A program made the translations under genes and the position numbers. A DNA stretch of 64,000 nt from Alphaproteobacteria bacterium (GTDB lineage: Bacteria > Pseudomonadota > Alphaproteobacteria > Rhizobiales > Aestuariivirgaceae): contig JAGWTZ010000010.1 of assembly GCA_028868695.1 (NCBI GenBank), forward strand, positions 1 through 64,000, given 5' to 3'. Each line of letters starts with the position of its first letter. Position 1 is the stretch's first letter. This document shows positions 28,254 to 37,800 of the stretch, in pieces. The notes below the pieces were generated by a model. The model did not search any database, had not been told where the DNA came from, and saw only the letters and a list, made by a program, of their open reading frames with translations.

Positions 28254-29513
28254 ATGGCCACCGAAGTCATTCTGCCCAAGGTCGACATGGACATGGCCAC
28301 GGGCCGCATCTCGCGCTGGCTGGTGGCCGAAGGGGCCACGGTGAAGCAGGGCGATCCGCTCTTCGAGATGGAGACCGACAAGGCCGCCATGGAAGTGGAA
28401 GCTCCGGCCGGCGGCGTGCTGGGTGGCATTGCCGCCAAGGAGGGCGTGGATGTGCCGGTGGGCCAGCCGGTGGCCTTCATCTATGCCGAAGGCGAGAAGC
28501 CCACAGTCGCGCCGCAAGCTGCGGCTCCTGCCGTGCTGGCCGCAAAGGTAGAAGCGCCTCCCGCGCAAACAGCAGCCACACCCGCCGCAGCGCCAACAGC
28601 ATCTTCCGTTCCCGGCGCCCTTCGCGCCACGCCGCTCGCCCGCCGCCTGGCGCGTGAGGCTGGTGTCAATCTCGCCGCCATCGCTGGCAGCGGACCGCAT
28701 GGCCGCATTGTCAGCGCCGATATCGAAAAAGCCAAGGCTGCGCCCAAGCCAGCCGCTGCACCCGTGGCTGCAGCGCCCAGCGATGCCGACACGCTCAAGC
28801 TCTTCGCGCCCGGCTCCTACAGCGAAGTGCCGCATGACAACATGCGCCGCACCATCGCGCGCCGCCTGCAGGAATCCAAGCAGCATGTGCCGCACTTCTA
28901 TGTCTCGGCCGATTGCCGCCTTGACGCACTCCTGAAGCTGCGCGCCGATCTCAATGCCGCCGCCCCCGTGAAGGACGGCGCCCCCGCCTTCAAGCTCTCC
29001 ATCAATGACCTCGTAATCAAAGCCTGGGCGCTGGCGCTGCGCGATGTGCCGGCCGCCAATGTCTCCTGGACCGAGGCCGCGATGCTGAGCCACGCCCATG
29101 CCGACATCGGCGTGGCCGTCTCGGTGCCCGGCGGCCTCATCACCCCGATCATCCGCGCCGCTGAAAACAAAAGCCTCTCGGCCATCTCAGCCGAAATGAA
29201 GGATCTCGCAGCCCGCGCCAAGGCCCGCAAGCTCAAGCCTGAGGAATACAATGGCGGCACCTCCGCCATCTCCAACCTCGGCATGTTTGGCGTGAAAGAG
29301 TTCGCCGCCATCGTCAACCCGCCGCATGCCACCATCTTGGCTGTCGGCGCCGGGCAAGAGCGGGCGCTTTCTGAAAACGGCAAGCTCTTCTCCGCGCAAG
29401 CGATGACCGTGACGCTTTCGACCGACCACCGGGCCGTCGACGGCGCCCTCGGTGCTGAAGTCCTCGCCGCCTTCAAGAACTATATCGAAATGCCACTCGC
29501 CATGCTGATCTGA
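28254..29513 (+). CDS. Dihydrolipoamide acyltransferase E2
   Basis: Lipoyl motif [12 protein letters not shown], subunit-binding domain [28 protein letters not shown], catalytic [10 protein letters not shown]. Confidence 0.9.
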   Translation: MATEVILPKVDMDMATGRISRWLVAEGATVKQGDPLFEMETDKAAMEVEAPAGGVLGGIAAKEGVDVPVGQPVAFIYAEGEKPTVAPQAAAPAVLAAKVEAPPAQTAATPAAAPTASSVPGALRATPLARRLAREAGVNLAAIAGSGPHGRIVSADIEKAKAAPKPAAAPVAAAPSDADTLKLFAPGSYSEVPHDNMRRTIARRLQESKQHVPHFYVSADCRLDALLKLRADLNAAAPVKDGAPAFKLSINDLVIKAWALALRDVPAANVSWTEAAMLSHAHADIGVAVSVPGGLITPIIRAAENKSLSAISAEMKDLAARAKARKLKPEEYNGGTSAISNLGMFGVKEFAAIVNPPHATILAVGAGQERALSENGKLFSAQAMTVTLSTDHRAVDGALGAEVLAAFKNYIEMPLAMLI

Positions 29514-29558
29514 GGCAGTGCACGCTACAGAAACGACCCTGCTGGCTTAAAACGGCCA

Positions 29559-30905
29559 CTAGTCGTTTGTGGCGAGATGTTCTTTCCAGCGCAGGTAAAG
29601 ATTGGCGCCGATGGTGGAGAGCGGCGGCGGCGGCAGCTTGCTGGGCTCTGCTTCGGCAGTGAAATGACGGGTGATGGCGCTGTCATGACCGCAAGCCAGC
29701 TCCGCCGCACCGATGCCCGTGAGCGTGCCACGCACTGTGCCCAGCCCATTTTGCACGCAGGCAGAGAAGAGGCCGCGGTCAAGTTCGCGCATCACGGAAA
29801 CACTGTTGCGCGACAAGCACAAGTGGCCCGCCCAGGAATATTCCATCGGCACATCCGCAAGCGCGGGAAAACGGTCATCAAATTTCTTGCGGTGGGTGCG
29901 CGCCGTGCGCTGCAGGCTCGCCTCGCTCACCTCCATGCCAGGGCTGAACACCGCGCAAGTGCGCGTGATGATGCGGTTCCCGCCAAGCGGAGTGTCAATC
30001 TTCCGCATGGTCGTGCCCATGGGGTCGGATGGCGTGATGCCCCAGCGCGGCTGGCCGCCTAGCTTTTGCAGCGCCTCGCGGCCGAGGTCCACGGTCATTG
30101 AAGCAAAGAGGAAAATGTGCATCAGCCGTTGTGTGGCGAAACCGAAACTTTCCAGGTGGCCATTGTTGGCAAGAATGACCTTGCCAGCAGAGATGCGATG
30201 GCCTTGCGCCGAAACGTCCCACGAAGCGCCACGGCTTTCAATCTTGACCACCGGCGCGTTTTCAAAGATCGCCACGCCTTCGCGGCGCAAGCCTTCTGTG
30301 AGCCCACGCACGTAGCCGGCAGGCTGGATCATCGTCGTTCCCGGCGTGTACAGCCCTGAAATGTAGTGGCGGCTGCCCGTCATCTCATGCATGGACTTGG
30401 CGTCCAGCATTTCGCTTTTTTCCCCGAGTTGGGACAAATGCCGCGCATAGGCGTGGTTGAGACCGTCTGCCTTGGCGCTGACTGCGCCATTCACCTTGCC
30501 GGCAGGATCAAAGAACGCCTTGTTGATGGCGAAGCGTTCCACCGCCTGGCCCGCAAATGCGATGGCTTGGCGGTTGAGGTCAATGATCTCGCGGTCACTG
30601 CCAAGGGCAGCGCCGGCATAGTCTTCCCCCTGGATTTCATGCGGAAGGTCAATCATGAAGCCAGAATTTCGGCCCTGTGTTCCTTCCGCGATGCGCCCAG
30701 CTTCGAGCACCACGATTTTGGCGCCCGGTGCAAGCTGGCGCAAACGCAAAGCCGCCGACAGCCCGGCAAATCCTGCCCCAATGATCGCAAAATCGGCGGA
30801 GACATTGCCGCTGAGAGCCACTGGCGGCGGCTGGCCCGGCAAGATGGCGTTCCATCCTGCCGTGCCGCGAAGCGCTGGCTTGCGCCTGGCTTCATAAACA
30901 CTCAT
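29559..30905 (-). CDS. FAD-binding oxidoreductase (DadA/gamma-glutamylputrescine oxidase-like)
   Basis: 448 aa; FAIIGAGFAGLSAALRL, GRNSGFMIDLPHE. Confidence 0.85.
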   Translation of the reverse strand: MSVYEARRKPALRGTAGWNAILPGQPPPVALSGNVSADFAIIGAGFAGLSAALRLRQLAPGAKIVVLEAGRIAEGTQGRNSGFMIDLPHEIQGEDYAGAALGSDREIIDLNRQAIAFAGQAVERFAINKAFFDPAGKVNGAVSAKADGLNHAYARHLSQLGEKSEMLDAKSMHEMTGSRHYISGLYTPGTTMIQPAGYVRGLTEGLRREGVAIFENAPVVKIESRGASWDVSAQGHRISAGKVILANNGHLESFGFATQRLMHIFLFASMTVDLGREALQKLGGQPRWGITPSDPMGTTMRKIDTPLGGNRIITRTCAVFSPGMEVSEASLQRTARTHRKKFDDRFPALADVPMEYSWAGHLCLSRNSVSVMRELDRGLFSACVQNGLGTVRGTLTGIGAAELACGHDSAITRHFTAEAEPSKLPPPPLSTIGANLYLRWKEHLATND

Positions 30906-32401
30906 GCAACCGCCTGGTCCGCATCGTCTGTCAGGTCAACCCAGATGGTTTTGAGCTCGGTGTACTGGTCATGCGCATGAATGCCATTGTCGCGCCCGCC
31001 GAAGCCGGAGGCCTTGTAGCCGCCGAAGGGTGTTGAAATATCGCCTTCGCCAAAGCTGTTCACTGTCACCGTGCCGGCCTTGATGGCGCGTGCGCCGCGC
31101 AAGGCCCGCTTGACGTTTGAGGTGAAGATCGAAGCCGCCAAGCCATATTCGGTGTCATTGGCAAGTGCGATGGCCTCATCGAAGCTTTCCACCGTGAGCA
31201 CGCAGAGAACTGGGCCGAAAATCTCCTCGCGCACCTGCGGGGCATTGCGGTCCGCCACGTCAAGGATGGTAGGCTCGACAAAACCATCCTTGGCCTTGCC
31301 TCCCATCAGCACCTTTGGGCCTTTGGCCAGATAGGCAGCGACCTTCTCAAAATGCTGCAGCGAAACCAGCGCGCCCACGCGGTTGAGGGGATCAAGCGGG
31401 TTGCCCATCGGCCATTCGCGGGCATGAGCGAGGATGAGCTTCAGGAGTTTGTCCTTCACGCCCTTTTGCACGATGAGGCGCGACGAGGCCGAGCAATTCT
31501 CGCCCATGTTCCAGAAGGCGCCATTGACGATATGGGCCGCCACACGGTCAAGGTTTTCGGCATCATCCAGCACAACGGCAGGGTTCTTGCCGCCCATTTC
31601 CAGCGTCACCTTCTTGAGGTTGGACTCGGCGGCATAACGCAGGAAGCGCCGGCCCGTCTCGGTGGAGCCGGTGAAGGAAACGGCGTCCACATCCATGTGG
31701 CGGCCCAGTGGTTCGCCCACATCCGGGCCGGAGCCTGGCACCACGTTGAATACGCCGGCCGGAATGCCGGCCTCCATCGAAAGCTCCGCCACGCGCAGGG
31801 TGGTGAGCGAGGTCTCCTCGGCCGGCTTCACGATCACCGAGCAGCCCGCCGCAAGGGCAGGGCCAATTTTCCACGCCAGCATCAGAAGCGGAAAGTTCCA
31901 CGGCAGCACCAGCCCCACAACCCCAATCGGCTCACGCACGATCATGGCGATATGATTGTCGGAGGCAGGAGAGACCTGGTCATAGATCTTGTCGATCAAT
32001 TCGGCATGCCAAGTGAGGCAGTTGATGGTCTCGGGAACGTCAACAGTCTCGCAATCGAAAATCGTCTTGCCGCTGTCCAGGCTTTCCAGCACCGCAAGCT
32101 CGCGGGCGTTGCGCTTGATCAGCTTGGCGAGGCGCAGCAGCGCTTCCTTGCGCTCTTTTGGATGCAGCTTTGACCAGCGGCCATCATCAAAAGCCGCGCG
32201 CGCCTTGGTGACGGCGAGGTTGACATCTTCCGCATTGCAGGCCGCAACCTGGGCCAGAACCTTGCTGGTGGCCGGGTTGTGCGTGTCGAACGTCTTGCCG
32301 GATTTTGCCGGGCGGAAGGCGCCGTCAATGAAGGCCTGTGTGGGAAAGGAAAGGCCCTTGGCAATTGCGGCATATTCTTCGGTCGTGAGCAGTCCGGTCA
32401 T
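30902..32401 (-). CDS. Aldehyde dehydrogenase family protein
   Basis: 499 aa; VTLEMGGKNPAVV, NMGENCSASSR, FGGYKASGFGGRDNG. Confidence 0.9.
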   Translation of the reverse strand: MTGLLTTEEYAAIAKGLSFPTQAFIDGAFRPAKSGKTFDTHNPATSKVLAQVAACNAEDVNLAVTKARAAFDDGRWSKLHPKERKEALLRLAKLIKRNARELAVLESLDSGKTIFDCETVDVPETINCLTWHAELIDKIYDQVSPASDNHIAMIVREPIGVVGLVLPWNFPLLMLAWKIGPALAAGCSVIVKPAEETSLTTLRVAELSMEAGIPAGVFNVVPGSGPDVGEPLGRHMDVDAVSFTGSTETGRRFLRYAAESNLKKVTLEMGGKNPAVVLDDAENLDRVAAHIVNGAFWNMGENCSASSRLIVQKGVKDKLLKLILAHAREWPMGNPLDPLNRVGALVSLQHFEKVAAYLAKGPKVLMGGKAKDGFVEPTILDVADRNAPQVREEIFGPVLCVLTVESFDEAIALANDTEYGLAASIFTSNVKRALRGARAIKAGTVTVNSFGEGDISTPFGGYKASGFGGRDNGIHAHDQYTELKTIWVDLTDDADQAVA

Positions 32402-32403
32402 GT

Positions 32404-33321
32404 TCAGGCCTCGGCTTCAATGTCGGCGATGGTGGATTTGAGAACGCGCACCACTTGTTCCAGCTGGCGCTTTTCATCCTTGTTGAGGGCCTTGAGCGGC
32501 GGGCGCGGCGGGCCGGCGCGCAGACCGGCGATTTCAGCGCCATGCTTGATGCATTGCACGAACTTGCCGCCCTGTTCCAGCACGGCCATGAGCGGCAACA
32601 GCGCCGACATAATGCGGCGGCCCTTGTTGAAATCACCCTTCACCGCACAGGCCTGATAGAGCGCCATATGCTCCTTTGGCAGGAAGTTGGAGCCGCCACA
32701 CACCCAGGAACGCGCGCCCCAGGCAAAGAATTCCAGCGCCTGGTCATCCATGCCGCAGGAAAGCTGGATATGAGGATAATCCCGCGCCAGCAGGTGCACG
32801 CGGTTGATGTCGCCAGAGCTTTCCTTGATGGCGCAGAAATTGCGGCTGCGGCCCACACGGTCGAGGAACTCCTCGCCCATGTTGATGCCCATGCGCCCGG
32901 GATAGTTATAAAGCATGATGGGAAGATCAGCGGCGCGGTCTATCGCCAAGGCGTTCAGCGCATTCTCGCGCTCGGTGGGAACGGCATAGGGTGGCGAGCC
33001 GACCAGGATTGCATCTGCGCCGAGCTTTGCAGCCTCTTCGGCCACATGCTGGGAATCAGCCAGACGGATGGCCCCCGTGCCGATGATCAGCGCTGTGCGC
33101 TTGCCGATCACGTCCTTGGCAAGCTTGGCCAGTTCAACGCGTTCTTCCATCGATTGCGCATAATATTCGCCAGTTGAGCCGCCATTGATGATGCCGTTGA
33201 CGCCGGACACCACCAGATAGTCAATCACGGCGCAAAAGCCGTCGCGGTCAATTGAACCGTCTTCATGGTGCGGCGTGATGACCGGCGTGTAAATGCCTTC
33301 AAACTTCATGACATTGCTCAT
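32404..33321 (-). CDS. Dihydrodipicolinate synthase (DapA) family protein
   Basis: 305 aa; NGIINGGSTGEYYAQS, YNYPGRMGINM, AIKESSGD. Confidence 0.88.
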   Translation of the reverse strand: MSNVMKFEGIYTPVITPHHEDGSIDRDGFCAVIDYLVVSGVNGIINGGSTGEYYAQSMEERVELAKLAKDVIGKRTALIIGTGAIRLADSQHVAEEAAKLGADAILVGSPPYAVPTERENALNALAIDRAADLPIMLYNYPGRMGINMGEEFLDRVGRSRNFCAIKESSGDINRVHLLARDYPHIQLSCGMDDQALEFFAWGARSWVCGGSNFLPKEHMALYQACAVKGDFNKGRRIMSALLPLMAVLEQGGKFVQCIKHGAEIAGLRAGPPRPPLKALNKDEKRQLEQVVRVLKSTIADIEAEA

Positions 33322-34079
33322 TGGCTGCGCCCCGGGGGTGTGCCGAGAGGCACCTGGATGCTTTCTGGTGAAACGAAATTCTCGATCTGGGCGCGCGAAA
33401 GCTCCCAGTGTTCCACGGCCAATGCGGCCGCGGCATCGGCGTCGCCCTTCTCGATCAGCGCGATGAACTGGTCATGCTGGTCGGCGGCGATTGCTTGTTG
33501 GCTGGCCATGTTGGTCTTGCGCGGGCTGTAGAATGTGACGCCGATGCGCGTGTGATCAATCAGCAGGCGCCGCAGGCTGGGCAGCAGATATTCATTGTCG
33601 GCCAATTCGCCCATCACCGCATGGAAGCGCTCATTCAGGATGGCGCGCTCAATGCCGTCACCACTCTTGATCGCCTGCCGGAACTGCCGCTGCACGTCTT
33701 TCAACCGTTCGATTTGCGCTGGCGTGGCATTGGCTGCGGCAAGCCGTGCCACCGCGGCATATATCATTGGCGCGGCAATGAAGAAATTGCGCAGCGTCTT
33801 GTGCGACATGGGCGCCACCTGCGCGCCGCGATTTTCGTGCAGCACCACATAGCCTTCGCCCGCCAGCTGGCGCAAAACCTCGCGCACAGGCGGGCGCGAA
33901 ATGCCATATTCACCGGCAATTTCCAGCTCATCCAGATAAATGCCCGGCTCCAGCTCCTGCGTGAGGATGCGGCGCTTGAGTGAATCGACAAACAGCGACT
34001 TCTTGCCGCCCGCGGCAGCTTCCGGCGGCTTTTTCACGGCAAACCGTGTGGTTTTGCTTTTTGATGGAGCAGTGCGCAT
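33318..34079 (-). CDS. GntR family transcriptional regulator (FCD type)
   Basis: 253 aa; ISRPPVREVLRQLAGEGYVVLHENRGAQVAP, all-alpha C-terminal domain. Confidence 0.88.
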   Translation of the reverse strand: MRTAPSKSKTTRFAVKKPPEAAAGGKKSLFVDSLKRRILTQELEPGIYLDELEIAGEYGISRPPVREVLRQLAGEGYVVLHENRGAQVAPMSHKTLRNFFIAAPMIYAAVARLAAANATPAQIERLKDVQRQFRQAIKSGDGIERAILNERFHAVMGELADNEYLLPSLRRLLIDHTRIGVTFYSPRKTNMASQQAIAADQHDQFIALIEKGDADAAAALAVEHWELSRAQIENFVSPESIQVPLGTPPGRSQ

Positions 34080-34119
34080 GCGCTCTTGGGTCCGCGGAAA
34101 GTGTGGCGTCAGATACAGA

Positions 34120-34132
34120 ATACAATATGTAT
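34120..34132. promoter_or_regulatory. Candidate GntR operator palindrome
   Basis: ATACA-ATA-TGTAT, just upstream of the GntR gene in the GntR/ProX divergent region. Confidence 0.4.
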
Positions 34133-34485
34133 AATAAATCCGTTGTCAAGCGATGCGTTGGGTTTTGCGCAAGGTGCGGACAGATTTTCCATGGCTTCGC
34201 GCGAATCCGCGCATGCCGTTCCGCCCGCGCAGTTACAGCGGATTGCCGCGTTCCGTGCAAGCTGGCTCTAAACATATAACAAAACGTCATTCTATCATAA
34301 TACAAAAATAATACATTTTTCTTGACGGCGTATTCTCGGCATGCAAGTCTCCCATGCATGTGGCGGGAAAGGCGTGCATGGCATCGCTTTCGCAGGCTGT
34401 TTCCGCGCTGGGCCGGTAGCTTCACCGAAACGCACGGGTTCGGTGCCGGTCAGTCCAAGGCCCGTGCACAATGGGAGGAATTCAA

Positions 34486-35475
34486 ATGAGGAAGTTTCTG
34501 TTTTCAGCCGTGGCTGCCTGCGCCCTGATGGGCAGCAGCCACGCTTTTGCGGCCTGTGGCGACATTTCGCTTTCGGTGTTCAGCTGGCAATCGGCCGAAG
34601 CCATGGCAGATGTAGACCAGTTCATCCTGAACAACGGCTATGGCTGCAAGGCCACCACTGTTGCCGGCGACACGGTGCCCACCATCACCGCCATGATCGA
34701 AAAGGGCCAGCCTGACCTGGCCTCAGAAGCAACGCCCAGCCTTCTTGGCGCTGTTTACACCAAGGGTGTTGAAGACAAGCGCATCAGCCAGATCGGCACT
34801 GCCATCAGCGATGGCGAACAGTCGGGCTGGTTCATTCCAAAATACCTGGCCGACGCGCATCCTGAAATCAAGACGGTTGAAGACGCCATCAAGCATCCGG
34901 AACTGTTCCCGGCTCCTGAAGATGCCAAGAAGGGCGCTGTGATCCAGGGTCCGCAGGGTTGGGGCGACACGGTTGTGACCGCTCAGCTCTATAAGGCGCT
35001 TGATCTCGACAAGAAGGGCTTCACGCTGGTGCCCACTGGTTCGGCTGCTGCTCTCGATGGCGTGATCTCCAAGGCCTACGAAGCCAAGAAGGGCATCCTG
35101 ACGCAATACTGGTCGCCCACCTCGCTGCTCGCCAAGTATCCGATGGTGATGCTCACCATGGCCCATGACGATGCCGAATGGGCACGTTGCACCTCCAAGC
35201 AGGATTGCCCCGATCCGAAGCCCAATTACTGGGGCAAGGCCGAGATGGTGACCCTGGGCAGCAAGGGCGCTGCCGACAAGCTCGGCAAGGATGCCGCTGA
35301 CTATATTGCCAAGCGCAGCTGGACCCAGGCCGAAGTTGGCAAGGTCATGCTGTGGATGACCGAGAACCAGGCCAATGGCGCCGACGGCGCCAAGTGGTTC
35401 CTCAAGAACATGCCCGACGTGTGGACCAAGTGGGTTCCCGCTGACGTGGCCGCCAAGGTCAAGGCTGCCCTCTAA
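34486..35475 (+). CDS. ABC transporter substrate-binding protein, glycine betaine/ProX type
   Basis: Signal peptide MRKFLFSAVAACALMGSSHAFAA; upstream of ProW/ProV-like genes. Confidence 0.85.
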   Translation: MRKFLFSAVAACALMGSSHAFAACGDISLSVFSWQSAEAMADVDQFILNNGYGCKATTVAGDTVPTITAMIEKGQPDLASEATPSLLGAVYTKGVEDKRISQIGTAISDGEQSGWFIPKYLADAHPEIKTVEDAIKHPELFPAPEDAKKGAVIQGPQGWGDTVVTAQLYKALDLDKKGFTLVPTGSAAALDGVISKAYEAKKGILTQYWSPTSLLAKYPMVMLTMAHDDAEWARCTSKQDCPDPKPNYWGKAEMVTLGSKGAADKLGKDAADYIAKRSWTQAEVGKVMLWMTENQANGADGAKWFLKNMPDVWTKWVPADVAAKVKAAL

Positions 35476-35494
35476 ACCTTCAGGCAAACCGATG

Positions 35495-35525
35495 TGGAGG
35501 CTCCGGCTAAACCCCGGAGCCTCCA
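35495..35525 (+). other. Stable hairpin after the substrate-binding protein gene
   Basis: TGGAGGCTCCGG-ctaaacc-CCGGAGCCTCCA, 12-bp perfect stem, no proper U-tract. Confidence 0.75.
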
Positions 35526-35675
35526 TTTCAAGATAGGGCGCCGCAAAACTGGCTGCACTTTCACTTGCCTTGTGACGCAGAGCGGGTGCTTGATGGCGTT
35601 GTTTGACGTGGCGGCAAGAAGTGAACCCGGTTTGGCCGGCAAGCGTGGATGGCGAATGCACGGGGGTGAGGCAAG

Positions 35676-36563
35676 ATGGATTGGCTTTTCAAGTTCCCAC
35701 AGATTGACCCGGATAGCCTGCTGGCCGTCAAACGACTGACTGACGGCTCGCTGCGCGCGCTTACGCGCAACTACGGCGATGCAATCGAGAATTTCTTCTA
35801 TCCGTTGCAACAGGTTCTCATTTTCTTTGAGGATGTGATGACCGGCGCGCCCTGGCCGCTGGTCATTTTGGTTTTGGCAGTTATTGCCTGGTTCGCGGCG
35901 CACCGATGGTCGGTGGTTTCGGCTGTGGCGGGCACTCTGATCGCCATTGGCCTCATTGGCCTGTGGAACGACGCGATGAAAACCATCTCGCTGGTGTTTA
36001 CTGCCACCATTTTCTCCATCGCCATTGGCATTCCGCTGGGCATCCTCATGAACCGCTACAAGCGGGTGGGGCGCGTCATGCAGTCGGTGCTGGACGTGAT
36101 GCAGACCATGCCGCCCTTTGTCTATCTCATTCCGGTTGTCATGCTCTTGGGCATCGGCCGCGTGCCGGGCTTCATCGCCGTGGTGATTTACGCCATCCCG
36201 CCCATCATCCGCCTCACTGACCTCGGCATCCGCCTGGTTGACAAGGAAGTACTGGAAGCCGCCGATGCCTATGGCTGCTCGCGTTCGCAGAAGCTGTGGA
36301 AGGTACAGATCCCGCTGGCCATGCCCACGATCATGGCCGGCATCAACCAGACCATCATGATGGCGTTGGGCATGGTGGTCATTGCCTCGATGATTGGCGT
36401 GCAGGGCCTCGGCCTCAATGTGCTGCAAGCCATCGCCAACCAGTATTTCACGCAAGGCATCTTCAACGGCTTTGCCATTGTCGGCATCGCGATCATCTTT
36501 GACCGCATCAGCCAGGCCTATGGTGACCGCCTTCAGAAACACCGGGGTGCCACCCATGACTAA
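35676..36563 (+). CDS. Proline/glycine betaine-type ABC transporter permease (ProW-like)
   Basis: 295 aa; QTMPPFVYLIPVVMLLGIGRVPGFIAVVIYAIPPIIRLTDLGIR. Confidence 0.88.
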   Translation: MDWLFKFPQIDPDSLLAVKRLTDGSLRALTRNYGDAIENFFYPLQQVLIFFEDVMTGAPWPLVILVLAVIAWFAAHRWSVVSAVAGTLIAIGLIGLWNDAMKTISLVFTATIFSIAIGIPLGILMNRYKRVGRVMQSVLDVMQTMPPFVYLIPVVMLLGIGRVPGFIAVVIYAIPPIIRLTDLGIRLVDKEVLEAADAYGCSRSQKLWKVQIPLAMPTIMAGINQTIMMALGMVVIASMIGVQGLGLNVLQAIANQYFTQGIFNGFAIVGIAIIFDRISQAYGDRLQKHRGATHD

Positions 36564-37605
36564 GAGCGACACCACCATCGAGATCCGCGATCTCTACAAG
36601 ATCTTCGGCGCCACCCCGGCCAAATTCGTGGGCGCTGTCAAAAGTGGCATGTCCAAGGCCGAGCTGGGCAAGGACCATGGCCACATCCTGGGCCTCAACA
36701 ACATCAACATATCCATGCCGGCGGGCAAGATCCAGGTGGTGATGGGGCTTTCAGGCTCCGGCAAATCCACGCTCATCCGCCACATCAACCGGTTGATTGA
36801 GCCCACCTCGGGCTCGATCATGATTGACGGGCGCAACATCCTCGAGATGCCGCCGCTGGAGCTGCGCGATTTTCGCCGCCAGCACACTGCCATGGTGTTC
36901 CAGCGCTTTGCCTTGCTGCCGCACCGCACGGTGATCGACAATGTCACCTTCGGCCTCGAAATCCGCGGCGTGGAGAAAGCCAAGGCGCGCGAATCCGGCA
37001 TGCGCTGGATCGAGCGCGTGGGGCTGCAAGGCTTTGAAAACCGCTATCCCAGCGAATTGTCCGGCGGCATGCAGCAGCGCGTGGGCCTGGCCCGGGCGCT
37101 GAGCAATGATGCATCAATCCTGCTGATGGACGAGGCCTATTCGGCGCTGGACCCGCTCATCCGCACCGACATGCAAAGCATGTTGCTGGACCTGCAGGCG
37201 GAATTGAAAAAGACCATCGTCTTCATCACCCATGACCTCGATGAGGCCCTGCGCCTGGGAGACAAGATCGTCATCCTGCGCGATGGCTCGATCATCCAGC
37301 AGGGCAACAGCCAGGACATCCTGCTCAACCCCGCTGATGACTACATCCAGCGCTTCATCAAGGATGTGAACCGTGGCCGCTTCCTCAAGGTCGAGGCCGT
37401 CATGGAAGCTTTGCCGGCAACGGGCCTGGGTTCCCTGCCCAGCGTGAAATCCGGCACGACGCTGGAAGTTGCGGCCAAGGAATTGACGGCTTCACCGCAT
37501 GATTCCGCCATCGTGGCTGATGCTGCCGGAAAGCCGCTGGGCCTGATTTCGCTGCGCCAGATCACCGCCGCCCTTTCCTCGGCGGTGGAAGCCAGCGCTC
37601 CATGA
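36556..37605 (+). CDS. Quaternary amine ABC transporter ATP-binding protein (ProV-like) with CBS-like C-terminus
   Basis: GLSGSGKSTLIRHINRLIEPTSG, ELSGGMQQRVGLARAL. Confidence 0.9.
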   Translation: MTKSDTTIEIRDLYKIFGATPAKFVGAVKSGMSKAELGKDHGHILGLNNINISMPAGKIQVVMGLSGSGKSTLIRHINRLIEPTSGSIMIDGRNILEMPPLELRDFRRQHTAMVFQRFALLPHRTVIDNVTFGLEIRGVEKAKARESGMRWIERVGLQGFENRYPSELSGGMQQRVGLARALSNDASILLMDEAYSALDPLIRTDMQSMLLDLQAELKKTIVFITHDLDEALRLGDKIVILRDGSIIQQGNSQDILLNPADDYIQRFIKDVNRGRFLKVEAVMEALPATGLGSLPSVKSGTTLEVAAKELTASPHDSAIVADAAGKPLGLISLRQITAALSSAVEASAP

Positions 37606-37617
37606 GAGGTGCCTGAA

Positions 37618-37800
37618 ATGCACAGATTTATTGGCAAGGCAGCCTTGGTGACAGGTGCAGCCGGCGGCATCGGCGCTGCTATTGTCCTCAGGGTTTCAGA
37701 AGGCCGTGGCGCCGTCGCCGAGACTGTTTCGGGCTGCGGCTTGCGCCCTGGCGGGAACCATCCGGTCTGTTCCCAGACCATGCAAAGTTTGCCGCTATGA
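37618..37800 (+). pseudogene. Truncated short-chain dehydrogenase remnant
   Basis: MHRFIGKAALVTGAAGGIGAAIVLR matches the SDR N-terminus, then diverges and stops; catalytic half absent. Confidence 0.6.

Noticed and set aside
27032-28480. 482-aa minus-strand ORF, and similar long antisense ORFs (24899-26266, 21455-22522, 3753-4952)
   Set aside because: Shadow ORFs in high-GC sequence; the opposite strand encodes well-recognised conserved proteins and the shadow translations are low-complexity His/Arg/Gly-rich.
34120-34132. GntR-region palindrome as a fourth copy of the SorC operator
   Set aside because: Half-sites are separated by 3 bp, not 20, and lack the ACAT-N20-ATGT arrangement; more likely a separate GntR site.
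37618-37800. SDR fragment as a functional enzyme
   Set aside because: Only the N-terminal cofactor motif remains; the catalytic Tyr-x-x-x-Lys part is missing.
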